Shown here: positions 1 through 7,351 of the stretch, piece after piece | Layout: the number at the start of each line of letters is the position of its first letter | Numbering within the stretch: position 1 is the stretch's first letter | Source: Nonomuraea candida | GTDB taxonomy: Bacteria > Actinomycetota > Actinomycetes > Streptosporangiales > Streptosporangiaceae | Assembly (NCBI RefSeq): GCF_000725485.1 | Contig: NZ_JOAG01000064.1 | Coordinates: 1-40,741 of the forward strand | Direction of reading: 5' to 3' | DNA: 40,741 nucleotides | Made by a program: the position numbers and the translations under genes | The notes under the pieces: model-generated | Told to the model about the DNA's origin: nothing | The model's input: only the letters and a program-made list of their open reading frames with translations | Database searches by the model: none

Positions 1-277
1 GTGGCGGTCAGGGTCTCGGTGGGCGTCGGGGCCGGGGTCTGCCACCTGGGCACGACGGTGGCCCACCACTGCTTGGCCCGCCGCCACTCCCTGCTGCTCT
101 TCGGGTGCAGCCGGAAGGGCTGCGACAGGTCGAGGACGTAGACGGCCGTCGCCGTCCGCCCGTCCGTCGTGGCCGGCTGCCCGCCGGCGGGAGACGTCTG
201 CCCGTCGGTGGGGGTCGCCGGGGTGGCGGGTGGCGTCGGCGCGTCGGTGGGGCTCGTCGGCGGGGTGGTGGAGGTGG
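1..277 (-). other. Chimeric contig-end fragment encoding part of another Pro/Thr-rich protein
   Basis: Read on the minus strand, 277 to 40 is open and codes for a Thr/Pro-rich stretch followed by a more ordered part containing VYVLDLSQPFRLH and WRRAKQWWATVVPRW. Bases 1-39 then repeat 684-722 exactly and re-enter the Pro/Thr linker of the neighbouring secreted protein (TPAPTPTETLTAT). The fragment is separated from the rest of the window by a sequencing adapter. I read it as genomic DNA from another locus joined wrongly, not as part of the adjacent gene. The protein is not recognised. Confidence 0.6.
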
Positions 278-318
278 CTGTCTCTTATACACATCTCCGA
301 GCCCACGAGACTAAGGCG
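278..318. other. Illumina Nextera (Tn5) adapter left in the assembly
   Basis: 278-296 is the 19-base Tn5 mosaic end CTGTCTCTTATACACATCT. 297-311 continues with CCGAGCCCACGAGAC, the rest of the reverse complement of the Nextera read-2 adapter. The next bases TAAGGCG (312-318) match seven of the eight bases of the common i7 index N701 (TAAGGCGA). This is library sequence, not biology. It supplies the stop codon of the neighbouring gene and marks a false join. Confidence 0.97.
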
Positions 319-913
319 CCGGCGTGCTGACGGTGGCCGTCACCGACACCCAGTCGCCCGGCGCGAGCTCCTCGTCGCCGGCGCTCTCCTCGTCCTGCCG
401 GTTCCGGTCGCGGAAGAGCACCGGCCGGCGGGTGGACTCGTCGATCGTGTACGCCTGCTCGAAGCCGTCCTGGCTGCGTACCGTGAGGGAGTCCGCGGTG
501 GCGGCGGTCACCTGGCCCGTCTGGGTGAGCAGGGTGACGGTGGTGCAGCCGTCCTTGGCGGTCACCGCGAACTCGCCGTGCATGGTGCCGATGAAGCCCC
601 AGGGGTTGATCGGCGGCAGCTCGACGGGCGTGGGCAGGGGCGCGGGCGTCGCGGCATCGGTGGGCGTGGCGGCATCGGTGGGCGTGGCGGTCAGGGTCTC
701 GGTGGGCGTCGGGGCCGGGGTCGTCGGGGCCGGGGTCTCGGTGACCGCGGGCGGCGGGGCGGGCGTGCCGGTGGCCGCCGAGGCCGTCATGGTCACGCTG
801 AGGCCGCTCGTCGCCACGACCGTGACGGCCGCCACCTTGAGCAGTTGCCGGGAGACCCTCCCGGGGCGGGCGTGCTGTCGTTCCTGCGATCGGCCGGAAC
901 TCGTGGGCGTCAC
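311..913 (-). CDS. Secreted Pro/Thr-linker protein with a DUF5666-like domain; 3' end artificial
   Basis: Start GTG at 913 was chosen because GGAGG lies at 919-923, five bases upstream; earlier in-frame starts have no such site. Residues about 27-48 form a hydrophobic signal segment ending in TASAA. A Pro/Thr linker with repeated PTPT and PTDAAT units follows to about residue 95. The rest (from NPWGFIGTMHGEF, with GQVTAATADSLTVRSQDGF and a closing GDWVSVTATV) resembles the small beta-barrel seen in DUF5666-type secreted proteins. The TAG stop at 311-313 is built from adapter bases, so the true C-terminus is unknown. Function is not known; export to the cell surface is inferred. Confidence 0.6.
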   Translation of the reverse strand: MTPTSSGRSQERQHARPGRVSRQLLKVAAVTVVATSGLSVTMTASAATGTPAPPPAVTETPAPTTPAPTPTETLTATPTDAATPTDAATPAPLPTPVELPPINPWGFIGTMHGEFAVTAKDGCTTVTLLTQTGQVTAATADSLTVRSQDGFEQAYTIDESTRRPVLFRDRNRQDEESAGDEELAPGDWVSVTATVSTPAP

Positions 914-1134
914 CAGGTCCTCCACTGGATCGGTGGGCTCGGATCGGGGGACAATGCCCTCCACGCGGCGAATCGGGCGCATGGCGGCTCGCGCCACGGC
1001 CGGTGTGCCGGGGCGTGGAGGGCGGGGCAGCTGATACTGGCGTCGTTTTGTCGTCGTAGGCGAACAGGTCGGACTACCGCGCCGGCACCGCCGTCCATGG
1101 TGCGGGTGCCCGGCGCGAACGCTAGCTCTGGTTG

Positions 1135-1161
1135 GACGTCGTACGGACTCGGTGGGTTCCC
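1135..1161 (-). promoter_or_regulatory. Candidate ECF-sigma promoter for the secreted protein
   Basis: On the minus strand GGGAAC (1161-1156) is followed after 17 bases by CGTC (1138-1135), the layout typical of actinobacterial ECF promoters. It points to the secreted-protein gene that starts at 913. Two ECF sigma genes are present in the window but nothing links either of them to this site. The match is short, so this is only a candidate. Confidence 0.3.
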
Positions 1162-1194
1162 GCCACTTTCACCGCACTCGTCCGGTTAGTGGCG

Positions 1195-1842
1195 TCAGTC
1201 CGGGCCCACGAGCCGGCTCTCCCACGTCCAGGCCGCGATCTCGACCCGGTTGCGCACGCCGAGTTTGGCCTGGATGCCCGACACATGTCCCTTGACCGTA
1301 CTGAGCGAGATGAACAGGTGGTCGGCGATCTCCTGGTTGGTGTGTCCTCGGGCGACCGCCTGCGCGATCTGGAGCTCGCGCGGGGTCAGGGGTTGCGCGG
1401 GCGCGCGGGCCGCGCCGCGGTCGCCGCGGGCGGTGAGGTGGCGCAGCAGCCGGAGGGTGATCGACGGCGAGATGAGCGAGTCGCCCGCGTACGCGGCCCG
1501 CACGGCCTCCACCAGCAGGCCGGGGCCCGCGTCCTTCAGCACGAACCCGGTGGCGCCGCCGCGCAGCGCGCCGTAGACGTACTCGTCGAGGTCGAAGGTG
1601 GTCACCATGACCACCCGGGCCGGGTCGCCGGCCAGCGCGCGGGCGACCCCGATCCCGTCGAGGCGGGGCATCTGGACGTCGACCAGGCACACGTCCGGAC
1701 GGGTCCGGCGGGCCTGCTCGATCGCCGCCACACCGTCGCCGGCCTCGGCGACCACGACGATGTCCGGCTGGTCCTCCAGGATGATCCGCAGGCTGGCCCG
1801 GATCATCGCCTGGTCGTCGGCCAGCAGCACCCGGATGGTCAC
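1195..1842 (-). CDS. NarL/FixJ-family response regulator
   Basis: A 215-residue two-domain regulator. The receiver domain (about 1-120) has the acidic pair D9/D10, the phosphoacceptor D55 in VCLVDVQMPR, and the KDA motif near residue 104. The C-terminal LuxR-type helix-turn-helix begins at LTPRELQIAQAVARG and includes NQEIADHLFISLSTVKGHV. The GTG start at 1842 lies about 70 bases after the kinase stop and has GGGAG just upstream. It should bind DNA once phosphorylated by the kinase encoded upstream, whose ATPase domain is largely missing here, so phosphorylation by that kinase is doubtful. Targets are unknown. Confidence 0.9.
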   Translation of the reverse strand: MTIRVLLADDQAMIRASLRIILEDQPDIVVVAEAGDGVAAIEQARRTRPDVCLVDVQMPRLDGIGVARALAGDPARVVMVTTFDLDEYVYGALRGGATGFVLKDAGPGLLVEAVRAAYAGDSLISPSITLRLLRHLTARGDRGAARAPAQPLTPRELQIAQAVARGHTNQEIADHLFISLSTVKGHVSGIQAKLGVRNRVEIAAWTWESRLVGPD

Positions 1843-1850
1843 GGCCGCTC

Positions 1851-1946
1851 CCGTACGGGGGCCGTCATCGGCGTCCGCCGGTCGGGACGGTGGCGCGGCC
1901 GTACGGGGGCCGTCATCGGCGTCCGCCGGTGGGGACGGTGGCGCGG
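1851..1946 (-). repeat. 48-bp tandem duplication at the 3' end of the kinase gene
   Basis: 1851-1898 and 1899-1946 are the same 48 bases with one difference (C at 1883, G at 1931). The unit holds the last codons of the kinase (RATVPTGGRR and stop), so a second in-frame copy of the C-terminus sits behind the first stop. The unit length is a multiple of three. Confidence 0.9.
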
Positions 1947-2677
1947 ACCGCCCAGCCGGCCGGACCGGTGGAGGGGGCGCGCAGGAGGCCGACGACGTGG
2001 CGGGTCGCGGCCAGGGCCTCCGAGCCCGCGCTCTCGATGCCGGCCAGCGAGTCGTCCGTCCTTTGGGGGTGCTTGGCGGTGACGAGCCGGGCTGCCTGGG
2101 CCTGGAGCACGATGCTGGTGATGTGGTGGGCCACGACGTCGTGCAGCTCCCTGGCCAGTTCGAGGCGTTCTGCCCGCCGTACGCGCTCGGCGGCGGCGTG
2201 GCGGCGGGCGGCCAGGAGGCGCGGGACGAGCCCCATCACCAGGGCGGCGAGCCAGGACAGGCAGGCCGGCACCGGCACGGCGGAGGCCGGAGCGGCCAGG
2301 AGCGCGCCGACCGGCACGGCCAGCCCCGCGGCGGCGACGGCGCCGGCGGTGCGGGCGGGCAGCGTCCTGACCGCCCCGGCGACGAGCACCGCCAGGCCGA
2401 GAGCGGTGGCGGGGCCCGGTTCGGTGGGCAGGTGGGCGAGACGGGAGACGACGACGGCGAGCGCGGCCACGGCCAGGCCCGCCACGGCCGTCCACAGCCG
2501 GGCGCGGCGGCGGAACAGGGCGAGCAGGCAGACCTGGGCGCCGGCGAGCGCGCCGAACCACCAGTGGGCGGCGCCCCAGCTGCCGGCGATCCGGTGCGCC
2601 TGGAAGGCGATGGCCAGCGCCAGCCCGAGGCCGAGCCCGGCCTCGGCCACCACCTTGAACCGGTCGGGGACTTGCAC
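1913..2677 (-). CDS. Sensor histidine kinase with the ATPase domain deleted
   Basis: The N-terminal 155 residues are hydrophobic with four to five predicted membrane helices, as in NarL-partner kinases. The HisKA_3 dimerisation and phosphoacceptor segment is intact (ELARELHDVVAHH, H179). After VVGLLRAPSTG the usual roughly 110-residue HATPase region with its N and G boxes is absent. The protein jumps straight to GWAVRATVPT, which looks like the last strand of that same domain. This points to an in-frame internal deletion, either real or an assembly collapse. As written it cannot bind ATP or phosphorylate itself. Start is GTG at 2677, preceded by TAGCCT seven bases upstream, so the message may be leaderless. 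Confidence 0.8.
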   Translation of the reverse strand: MQVPDRFKVVAEAGLGLGLALAIAFQAHRIAGSWGAAHWWFGALAGAQVCLLALFRRRARLWTAVAGLAVAALAVVVSRLAHLPTEPGPATALGLAVLVAGAVRTLPARTAGAVAAAGLAVPVGALLAAPASAVPVPACLSWLAALVMGLVPRLLAARRHAAAERVRRAERLELARELHDVVAHHITSIVLQAQAARLVTAKHPQRTDDSLAGIESAGSEALAATRHVVGLLRAPSTGPAGWAVRATVPTGGRR

Positions 2678-2767
2678 GGGGTCCAGGCTAGGGCCTGGGG
2701 TGCGGGTGCTTGCACCGGCCGAAAGTACTGCTTGCCCGGCTCCACCGGTGCCGGCTCTCGTGCGCCG

Positions 2768-4429
2768 CTACGGGCGGCGGCGGTAGTGGTACTCGTGGGA
2801 CGTGGTGAATCCGAGGCCGTCGTAGAGGGCGAGGGCGGCTGGGTTGTCCGCCTCGACCTGGAGGTACAGGCGGGTGGCGCCCTGGCGTTCCGACCAGCGG
2901 GCGGCGGCGGCCACGACCGCCCTCGCCACGCCCCGGCGGCGGTGGTCCGGGTGGGTGGCCATGCAGAACAGGCCCGTCCAGCCGTCCTCGGTGACCGCCA
3001 GGCCCAGACCGGCGGTGTCCTTGGCCAGCAGCACCGCCTTGGCGGTGATGCGGGAGATGACCTCCATGCCGGCGGTGTCGCCCTTCACGGCCTCGAACAG
3101 CGCGGCCCAGCGGTCGCGGTCCTCCACCTCCTCGGCCCGCCCCGCCGGTTCGGGGCCGGGGGCGGCGGCCAGCACGTCGCGGGTGGTGGCCGTCATGACG
3201 AGGGTCTCGCCCTCGCGGGTGTAGCCGCGTCCGGCGAGCAGCGCGTCGAGCTCCCGCAGGTGCCCGGCCGGGCTCACCTGCACGATCACGGGCAGTCCGC
3301 GCCGCTCGTAGAAGGACTCCATCCCGGCGAGCGTCTCCGGCGAGGCGATCGGCGGCGACGCGGTGAAGGAGTGGAGGCCGGCGTCCGGACCGAAGGCATC
3401 ACGCGGTCCGGAAGTGGCGCCGGGGCCGGGGGCGGGTTTCGGTGCGGAGGCGGAGTTCGGACCGGAGGCGGCGTCGGCCCTTGGTCCGGAACCGGTGTCC
3501 GGGCCGGTGGGGGAGGCGGGGTAGGTGGTGAGGGGTGGCAGTGCGGTGGTCGAGGGGGAAACGGCCGGCAGGGGGAGGGCGGAGTTCGAGCGGCGGTTGC
3601 CCACGCCCGGCGTGTGGCGCAGGAGCCAGCCGTCGCGCTCCTCCGCGTGGCGGGCCGGCCAGGCGGTGGCGGCGCGCCGTTCGATCTGCCAGGGGCGGGA
3701 GGCGTGGCAGAGCCGGACGAGCTCGGGGACGAGGCGGCGCAGCAGCTCCTCGTCGCGGGGATCGGAGGGCGCGTACTCGGTGATGCCCAGGCCGACGATC
3801 TCGTGGCGGGCGGCCAGCGCGGCGACGGCCTCGGCCAGCTCCCTGGGGGACAGGCCGCCGGGTTCGGGGTAGCCGACGGACCTGATGCCGTCCAGGACGT
3901 CGAGGTCGACGTGCACGTACACGACCGCGTCCGCGTCGATGCCGGACAGGCCGCCGATGCCGGCCCGCCGGATGTGCTCGGTCTCGGCCGGGTCGAACGA
4001 GCGGGTGCCCGCCAGCGCGATCTGGCCGGGGCGCAGCGCGGGGGAGGGCACCAGGTCGGGCGGGCCCTCGCCCTGGAGGGTGCGCAGGATCATGCCGTGG
4101 AAGGCGCCCGAGGGGGAGCTCTCGGGAGTGTTCAGGTCGGGGTGCGCGTCGAACCAGGCGACGGCCAGGCGGTCGCCGTGCCGGCGCAGCGCGGCGGCGA
4201 CGGGTTCGAGCTCGACGCCGCAGTCCCCGCCGACGGTCACGGTGAAGCCGTCCTGCGGCAGCGCCCGGCGGACCCGCGCGGCGGTCTCGGCGAGGGTGCC
4301 GCCGGTCTCGACCCGTACGCGGCGGGCCCCCGGCACCATGGCGGCCAGCCGGGAGGCGCCTTCGGCCAGCCCGGGCGCGGTGGGGGAGAGCGATCCCTGC
4401 CACTGGGGGATCTCGACGACGGTCAGCAT
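2768..4429 (-). CDS. Arginase-family hydrolase fused to a GNAT acetyltransferase
   Basis: ATG at 4429 was chosen over the longer frame because AGGAGG sits five bases upstream. The 553-residue product has two parts. Residues 1-245 are a ureohydrolase (arginase/agmatinase fold) with DAHPDLN (94-100) and DLDVLD (175-180). The first metal site reads GGDC (67-70) instead of GGDH, so Cys replaces the usual His. Residues about 250-553 are a GNAT protein with the acetyl-CoA loop HPDHRRRGVA and a typical C-terminal FYERRGLP to GLGF pattern. A Pro/Ser/Gly-rich insert of about 75 residues (285-360) lies inside the GNAT N-lobe, not between the two enzymes. Hydrolysis of a guanidino or amidino compound coupled to N-acetylation is inferred; the substrate is unknown. 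The divergent LysR gene is the likely regulator. Confidence 0.85.
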   Translation of the reverse strand: MLTVVEIPQWQGSLSPTAPGLAEGASRLAAMVPGARRVRVETGGTLAETAARVRRALPQDGFTVTVGGDCGVELEPVAAALRRHGDRLAVAWFDAHPDLNTPESSPSGAFHGMILRTLQGEGPPDLVPSPALRPGQIALAGTRSFDPAETEHIRRAGIGGLSGIDADAVVYVHVDLDVLDGIRSVGYPEPGGLSPRELAEAVAALAARHEIVGLGITEYAPSDPRDEELLRRLVPELVRLCHASRPWQIERRAATAWPARHAEERDGWLLRHTPGVGNRRSNSALPLPAVSPSTTALPPLTTYPASPTGPDTGSGPRADAASGPNSASAPKPAPGPGATSGPRDAFGPDAGLHSFTASPPIASPETLAGMESFYERRGLPVIVQVSPAGHLRELDALLAGRGYTREGETLVMTATTRDVLAAAPGPEPAGRAEEVEDRDRWAALFEAVKGDTAGMEVISRITAKAVLLAKDTAGLGLAVTEDGWTGLFCMATHPDHRRRGVARAVVAAAARWSERQGATRLYLQVEADNPAALALYDGLGFTTSHEYHYRRRP

Positions 4430-4578
4430 GGTGTCCTCCTGGATCAACGGTGGCGGTGTCGCCCGGGCCGGATCACCGGTGATGGCGTCGCCCGGGCTCC
4501 ATGCCAGGTGGCAGTGTCGCGCGAGCACTTCGGCAACGTCCACTTAGTAATGCTGAGGTGATCTGTAAGCTGGGCTTG
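4430..4578. promoter_or_regulatory. Divergent promoter region with a 12-bp palindrome
   Basis: This gap separates the arginase-GNAT gene (minus) from the LysR gene (plus). It holds the perfect palindrome ATCACCGGTGAT at 4472-4483, flanked by two copies of GTCGCCCGGGC (4458-4468 and 4487-4497). LysR regulators usually act on the divergent neighbour from such a gap, so this is the best operator candidate. The assignment is inferred from position and symmetry only. Confidence 0.45.
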
Positions 4579-5460
4579 ATGTTGGATCCGACCCGGCTGT
4601 TGCTGCTGCGCGAGTTCGCCGAGCACGGCACGATGACCGCCGTGGGCGAGGTCTGCGGCATGACCTCCTCCGCCGTGTCGCAGCAGCTCGCGGCGCTGGA
4701 GCGGGAGGCGGGGGTGCCGCTGTTCGAGCGGGCCGGGCGCCGGGTCAGGCTGACGGCCGAGGGGCGGCGGCTCGTCGGTCACGCCCGTACGGTGCTGAAC
4801 GCGCTGGACGCGGCCGAGCAGGACCTGCGGTCCGCCGCGACGCCGCGCGGCCCCGTACGGGTGGCGTGCTTCGCCACGGCGGCCGTCCACCGCCTGCTGC
4901 CCGCGATGGCCGCGGCCAGGACCCGCCACCCCGGCCTGCACGTGATCGTCCGCGAGCTGGAGCCGCGCGAGGCGGTCGAGGCGCTGCGCGGCGGCGACTG
5001 CGAGCTGGCGGTCGTCTTCACCTACAACCTGATCCCCGAGGACCCGCCGCCGGGGGTCTCACGGCGTTTCCTGGGCGCCGAGCCCATCCTGATGGCCCTG
5101 CCCGAGGGGCACCCGGCGGTGGCGGACGCGGTGGACCTGCGGCTGCTGCGCGAGGAGTCGTGGATCGCCGGCTCGCGCGGGACCAGCGACCACGAGCTGC
5201 TCGACCGGGTCTGCGCGCTGGCCGGGTTCCGGCCGCGGGTGGTGCACACGGCCGACGACTACGCCCTCGTGCTGCGGATGGTGCGCGAGGGGCTCGGGGC
5301 GGGCCTGGTGCCGGAACTGGTGGCGACGGTGGTCGGCGTGCCCGAGGGCGTCGTGCTGCGTCCGATCGCCACGACCGCGATCACTCGCACCACGCACGCG
5401 CTGGCGCGCACGCCGACCCCGGCCGTGAGCGCGGTCCTCGACCTGCTCGCCCCCACCTGA
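4579..5460 (+). CDS. LysR-family transcriptional regulator
   Basis: A 293-residue LysR-type protein. The N-terminal winged helix-turn-helix is clear (LREFAEHGTMTAVGEVCGMTSSAVSQQLAALEREAGVPLFER). The effector-binding domain follows from about residue 90, with the usual RVACFATAAVHRLLPAM opening and GLGAGLVPE near the end. ATG at 4579 (MLDPTRLLLL) is the family-typical start; in-frame GTG at 4558 is an alternative with no better ribosome binding site. It is divergent from the arginase-GNAT gene and probably controls it, perhaps in response to an amino acid or guanidino compound (inference). Confidence 0.9.
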   Translation: MLDPTRLLLLREFAEHGTMTAVGEVCGMTSSAVSQQLAALEREAGVPLFERAGRRVRLTAEGRRLVGHARTVLNALDAAEQDLRSAATPRGPVRVACFATAAVHRLLPAMAAARTRHPGLHVIVRELEPREAVEALRGGDCELAVVFTYNLIPEDPPPGVSRRFLGAEPILMALPEGHPAVADAVDLRLLREESWIAGSRGTSDHELLDRVCALAGFRPRVVHTADDYALVLRMVREGLGAGLVPELVATVVGVPEGVVLRPIATTAITRTTHALARTPTPAVSAVLDLLAPT

Positions 5461-5489
5461 CCGGCTGCCCGACGGGGCGGGGCTTCGGG

Positions 5490-5990
5490 TCAGGGCGCGG
5501 CGTCGCCGGTACGGAGGAAGCCGGGGCGGGACCGGCGCCAGCCGGGCACGTCGAGGTCGTTCAGCGCCGCCACGATGCGCTTCTCCTCGTAGACGAAGTG
5601 CGTCTCCATCAGCGCGGCGAGGCTGTCGATCTCGTGGCGGACCTTCGCGGGGTCGCCCCGCCGCTCGTCCAGGCCGTCGATGAGCGCCTGGAGCCGGCGC
5701 AGGGACTCCTCGACCAGCCGGTGGTCGCGGCGCAGCTCCTCCAGCACCGGCCCCAGCTCGGGGAAGCGGGCGGCGAGCGCGGGGAACGCGCCGTCGTCCT
5801 CGCCGGTGTGGTGCCGGTCGAGCGCCGAGCAGAAGCTCAGGCAGTGGGCGCGCAGGTCGCGGGGGCGGGCTCCGCCGGCGAGGTGGGCGTCGAGCTCCTC
5901 GCGGAGGGAGGCGAGCTCCTCGCGGAGCCAGAGGTGCACGCCGACGAGCTGGTTGCCGAACGCCGTCAGGCGATCGTGGGATGGTGTCAC
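5490..5990 (-). CDS. Hemerythrin-like (HHE cation-binding) protein
   Basis: A 166-residue helical protein. The HHE pattern is visible: H near residue 18 (GVHLWLREEL), HCLSFCSALDRHHTGEDDGAFP with a His pair and Glu, LRRDHRLVEE, and METHFVYEEKRI near the end. These His and Glu residues usually hold a di-iron site in a four-helix bundle. Start GTG at 5990 (VTPSHDRLTAF) fits the fold; longer in-frame starts add only Arg/Pro-rich residues. The gene lies 80 bases behind the MFS gene on the same strand. A role in oxygen, NO or iron handling is general to the family and not shown here. Confidence 0.8.
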   Translation of the reverse strand: MTPSHDRLTAFGNQLVGVHLWLREELASLREELDAHLAGGARPRDLRAHCLSFCSALDRHHTGEDDGAFPALAARFPELGPVLEELRRDHRLVEESLRRLQALIDGLDERRGDPAKVRHEIDSLAALMETHFVYEEKRIVAALNDLDVPGWRRSRPGFLRTGDAAP

Positions 5991-6070
5991 GTGAATTCCG
6001 AGGTCACCGCGCCTCCATGCCCTCGGCGTTCTCCTTGCCGGGTGCACCGCGACGCTGGCCAAGAGATCTA

Positions 6071-7273
6071 TCACCGCGCCGGATTCCGGGTCAACCCGGC
6101 GTGGCGGCCGGCCAGCCAGAAGAGGGCGAGGGCGGCGAGCTCGACGGCGGCCGCGGCGGCGGGCAGCCGGCCGCTGCCGTGGCTCTCCAGGACGAGCCCG
6201 CCGATCGCCCCGCCGCCCGACACGCCGGCGTAGACGGCGCTGCTGTTGAGCGCGAGGGCCTGCGGCGCCGCCGGGCCGGCCAGGGCGAGCAGGCGGGTCT
6301 GCGCCGGCGGGGGGAGCCACCAGGACACGGCCGCCCAGGCCAGCAGCAGCGGCAGCAGCGCGAGCAGCGTGAACGGCCGCAGCAGCCAGCAGAGCGTCAG
6401 GGCCGCCATCACCGCGGCGAACGCGGCCACGCCCGTGATCAGCGCCGTGTCGGCGCCCCAGCGGTCGGCGGCCCGCCCGCCGAGCTGCCCGCCCGCCATT
6501 CCGGCGAGCCCGGCCAGCGCGAACACCCAGCCCAGCTCGCCCGGCCCCGCCCCGGACACGTCCCGCAGGAACGGCGCCAGATAGGTCAGCACCACCATGC
6601 TGCCGAGCGTGCTCGCCGCGATGCCGAGCAGGCCGAGCAGCACCGGGGGCCGGGCCAGGGGCGCCAGGCGGTCGCGGATCGGCATGGCGTCCGCCGGGGG
6701 AGTCTCGGGCAGCGTACGCGCGACCGCCACGAGCGCGACCAGCCCCAGCAGCCCGCCCAGCCCGAACGTGGCCTGCCAGCCGTACGCGCCGCCCACCCAG
6801 GTGCCGATGGGCACGCCGAGCATGAGCGAGCCGGTCAGCCCGCCCATCACCAGCGCCAGGTAGCGCCCCTGACGCCCGGGCGGGGCCAGGGAGGCGGCGA
6901 CGGCGTACGCGGACGGCACGACGGCCGCCGCCGCGAGCGCGGCCACCACGCGCAGCCCCATGAGGACGGCGTAGGAGCCGGTGAACGCCGCCGCCCAGTT
7001 CGCCGCCACGAACAGCGCCAGCGCGCCGGTCATCAGCCGGCGCCGCGGCCAGGTGGCGGTCACCACGGACGCGACCGGCGCGCCCAGCGCGAAGGCCAGC
7101 GAGAACACGGTCACGAGCTGCCCGGCCGCCGCCTCGCTGACGCCGAGGTCCGCCGAGAGGGCCGGCAGCACGCCGGCGATCACGTAATCGTCGGTGGCGA
7201 AGGTGAACGTGGTGAAGACCAGCGCGAGCAGCCACAAGGGCGGACGCACCCGCGATGGGGCCTCCAGGGACAT
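6071..7273 (-). CDS. MFS multidrug-type efflux transporter
   Basis: A 400-residue membrane protein with about twelve hydrophobic segments. It has the major facilitator layout of the AraJ/CmlA-like drug exporters: TDDYVIAGVLPALSADLGVS in helix 1, then the loop TWPRRRLMTGA, and a central cytoplasmic loop near 195-215. No large domain is missing. It is divergent from a TetR-type gene 78 bases away with repeats between them, the common arrangement for a self-regulated efflux pump. The substrate cannot be told from sequence. Confidence 0.88.
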   Translation of the reverse strand: MSLEAPSRVRPPLWLLALVFTTFTFATDDYVIAGVLPALSADLGVSEAAAGQLVTVFSLAFALGAPVASVVTATWPRRRLMTGALALFVAANWAAAFTGSYAVLMGLRVVAALAAAAVVPSAYAVAASLAPPGRQGRYLALVMGGLTGSLMLGVPIGTWVGGAYGWQATFGLGGLLGLVALVAVARTLPETPPADAMPIRDRLAPLARPPVLLGLLGIAASTLGSMVVLTYLAPFLRDVSGAGPGELGWVFALAGLAGMAGGQLGGRAADRWGADTALITGVAAFAAVMAALTLCWLLRPFTLLALLPLLLAWAAVSWWLPPPAQTRLLALAGPAAPQALALNSSAVYAGVSGGGAIGGLVLESHGSGRLPAAAAAVELAALALFWLAGRHAGLTRNPAR

Positions 7274-7289
7274 GGCACCCCCCGATTAA

Positions 7290-7324
7290 GGTAACAGTCG
7301 TTTCCCATTTAGGGTAACAGTCGT
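7290..7324. promoter_or_regulatory. Direct repeats between MFS and TetR genes, likely TetR operator
   Basis: GGTAACAGTCGT occurs at 7290-7301 and again at 7313-7324, 23 bases apart, in the 78-base divergent gap. The inner part GTTTCCC-N5-GGGTAAC is also an inverted repeat with one mismatch. It is the only sequence of this kind in the gap and would overlap both promoters. Binding by the neighbouring TetR protein is inferred. Confidence 0.6.
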
Positions 7325-7351
7325 CACCCGAATGACGTCAAAGGGGTTGCC

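Noticed and set aside
278..311. Natural Tn5 or IS50 end
   Set aside because: The sequence goes on into the commercial adapter and an index, which no natural transposon end has.
1598..4561. Plus-strand open frame of 987 codons
   Set aside because: It lies antisense to the kinase and the arginase-GNAT gene and is Gly/Arg-rich without any domain; a shadow of high GC codon use.
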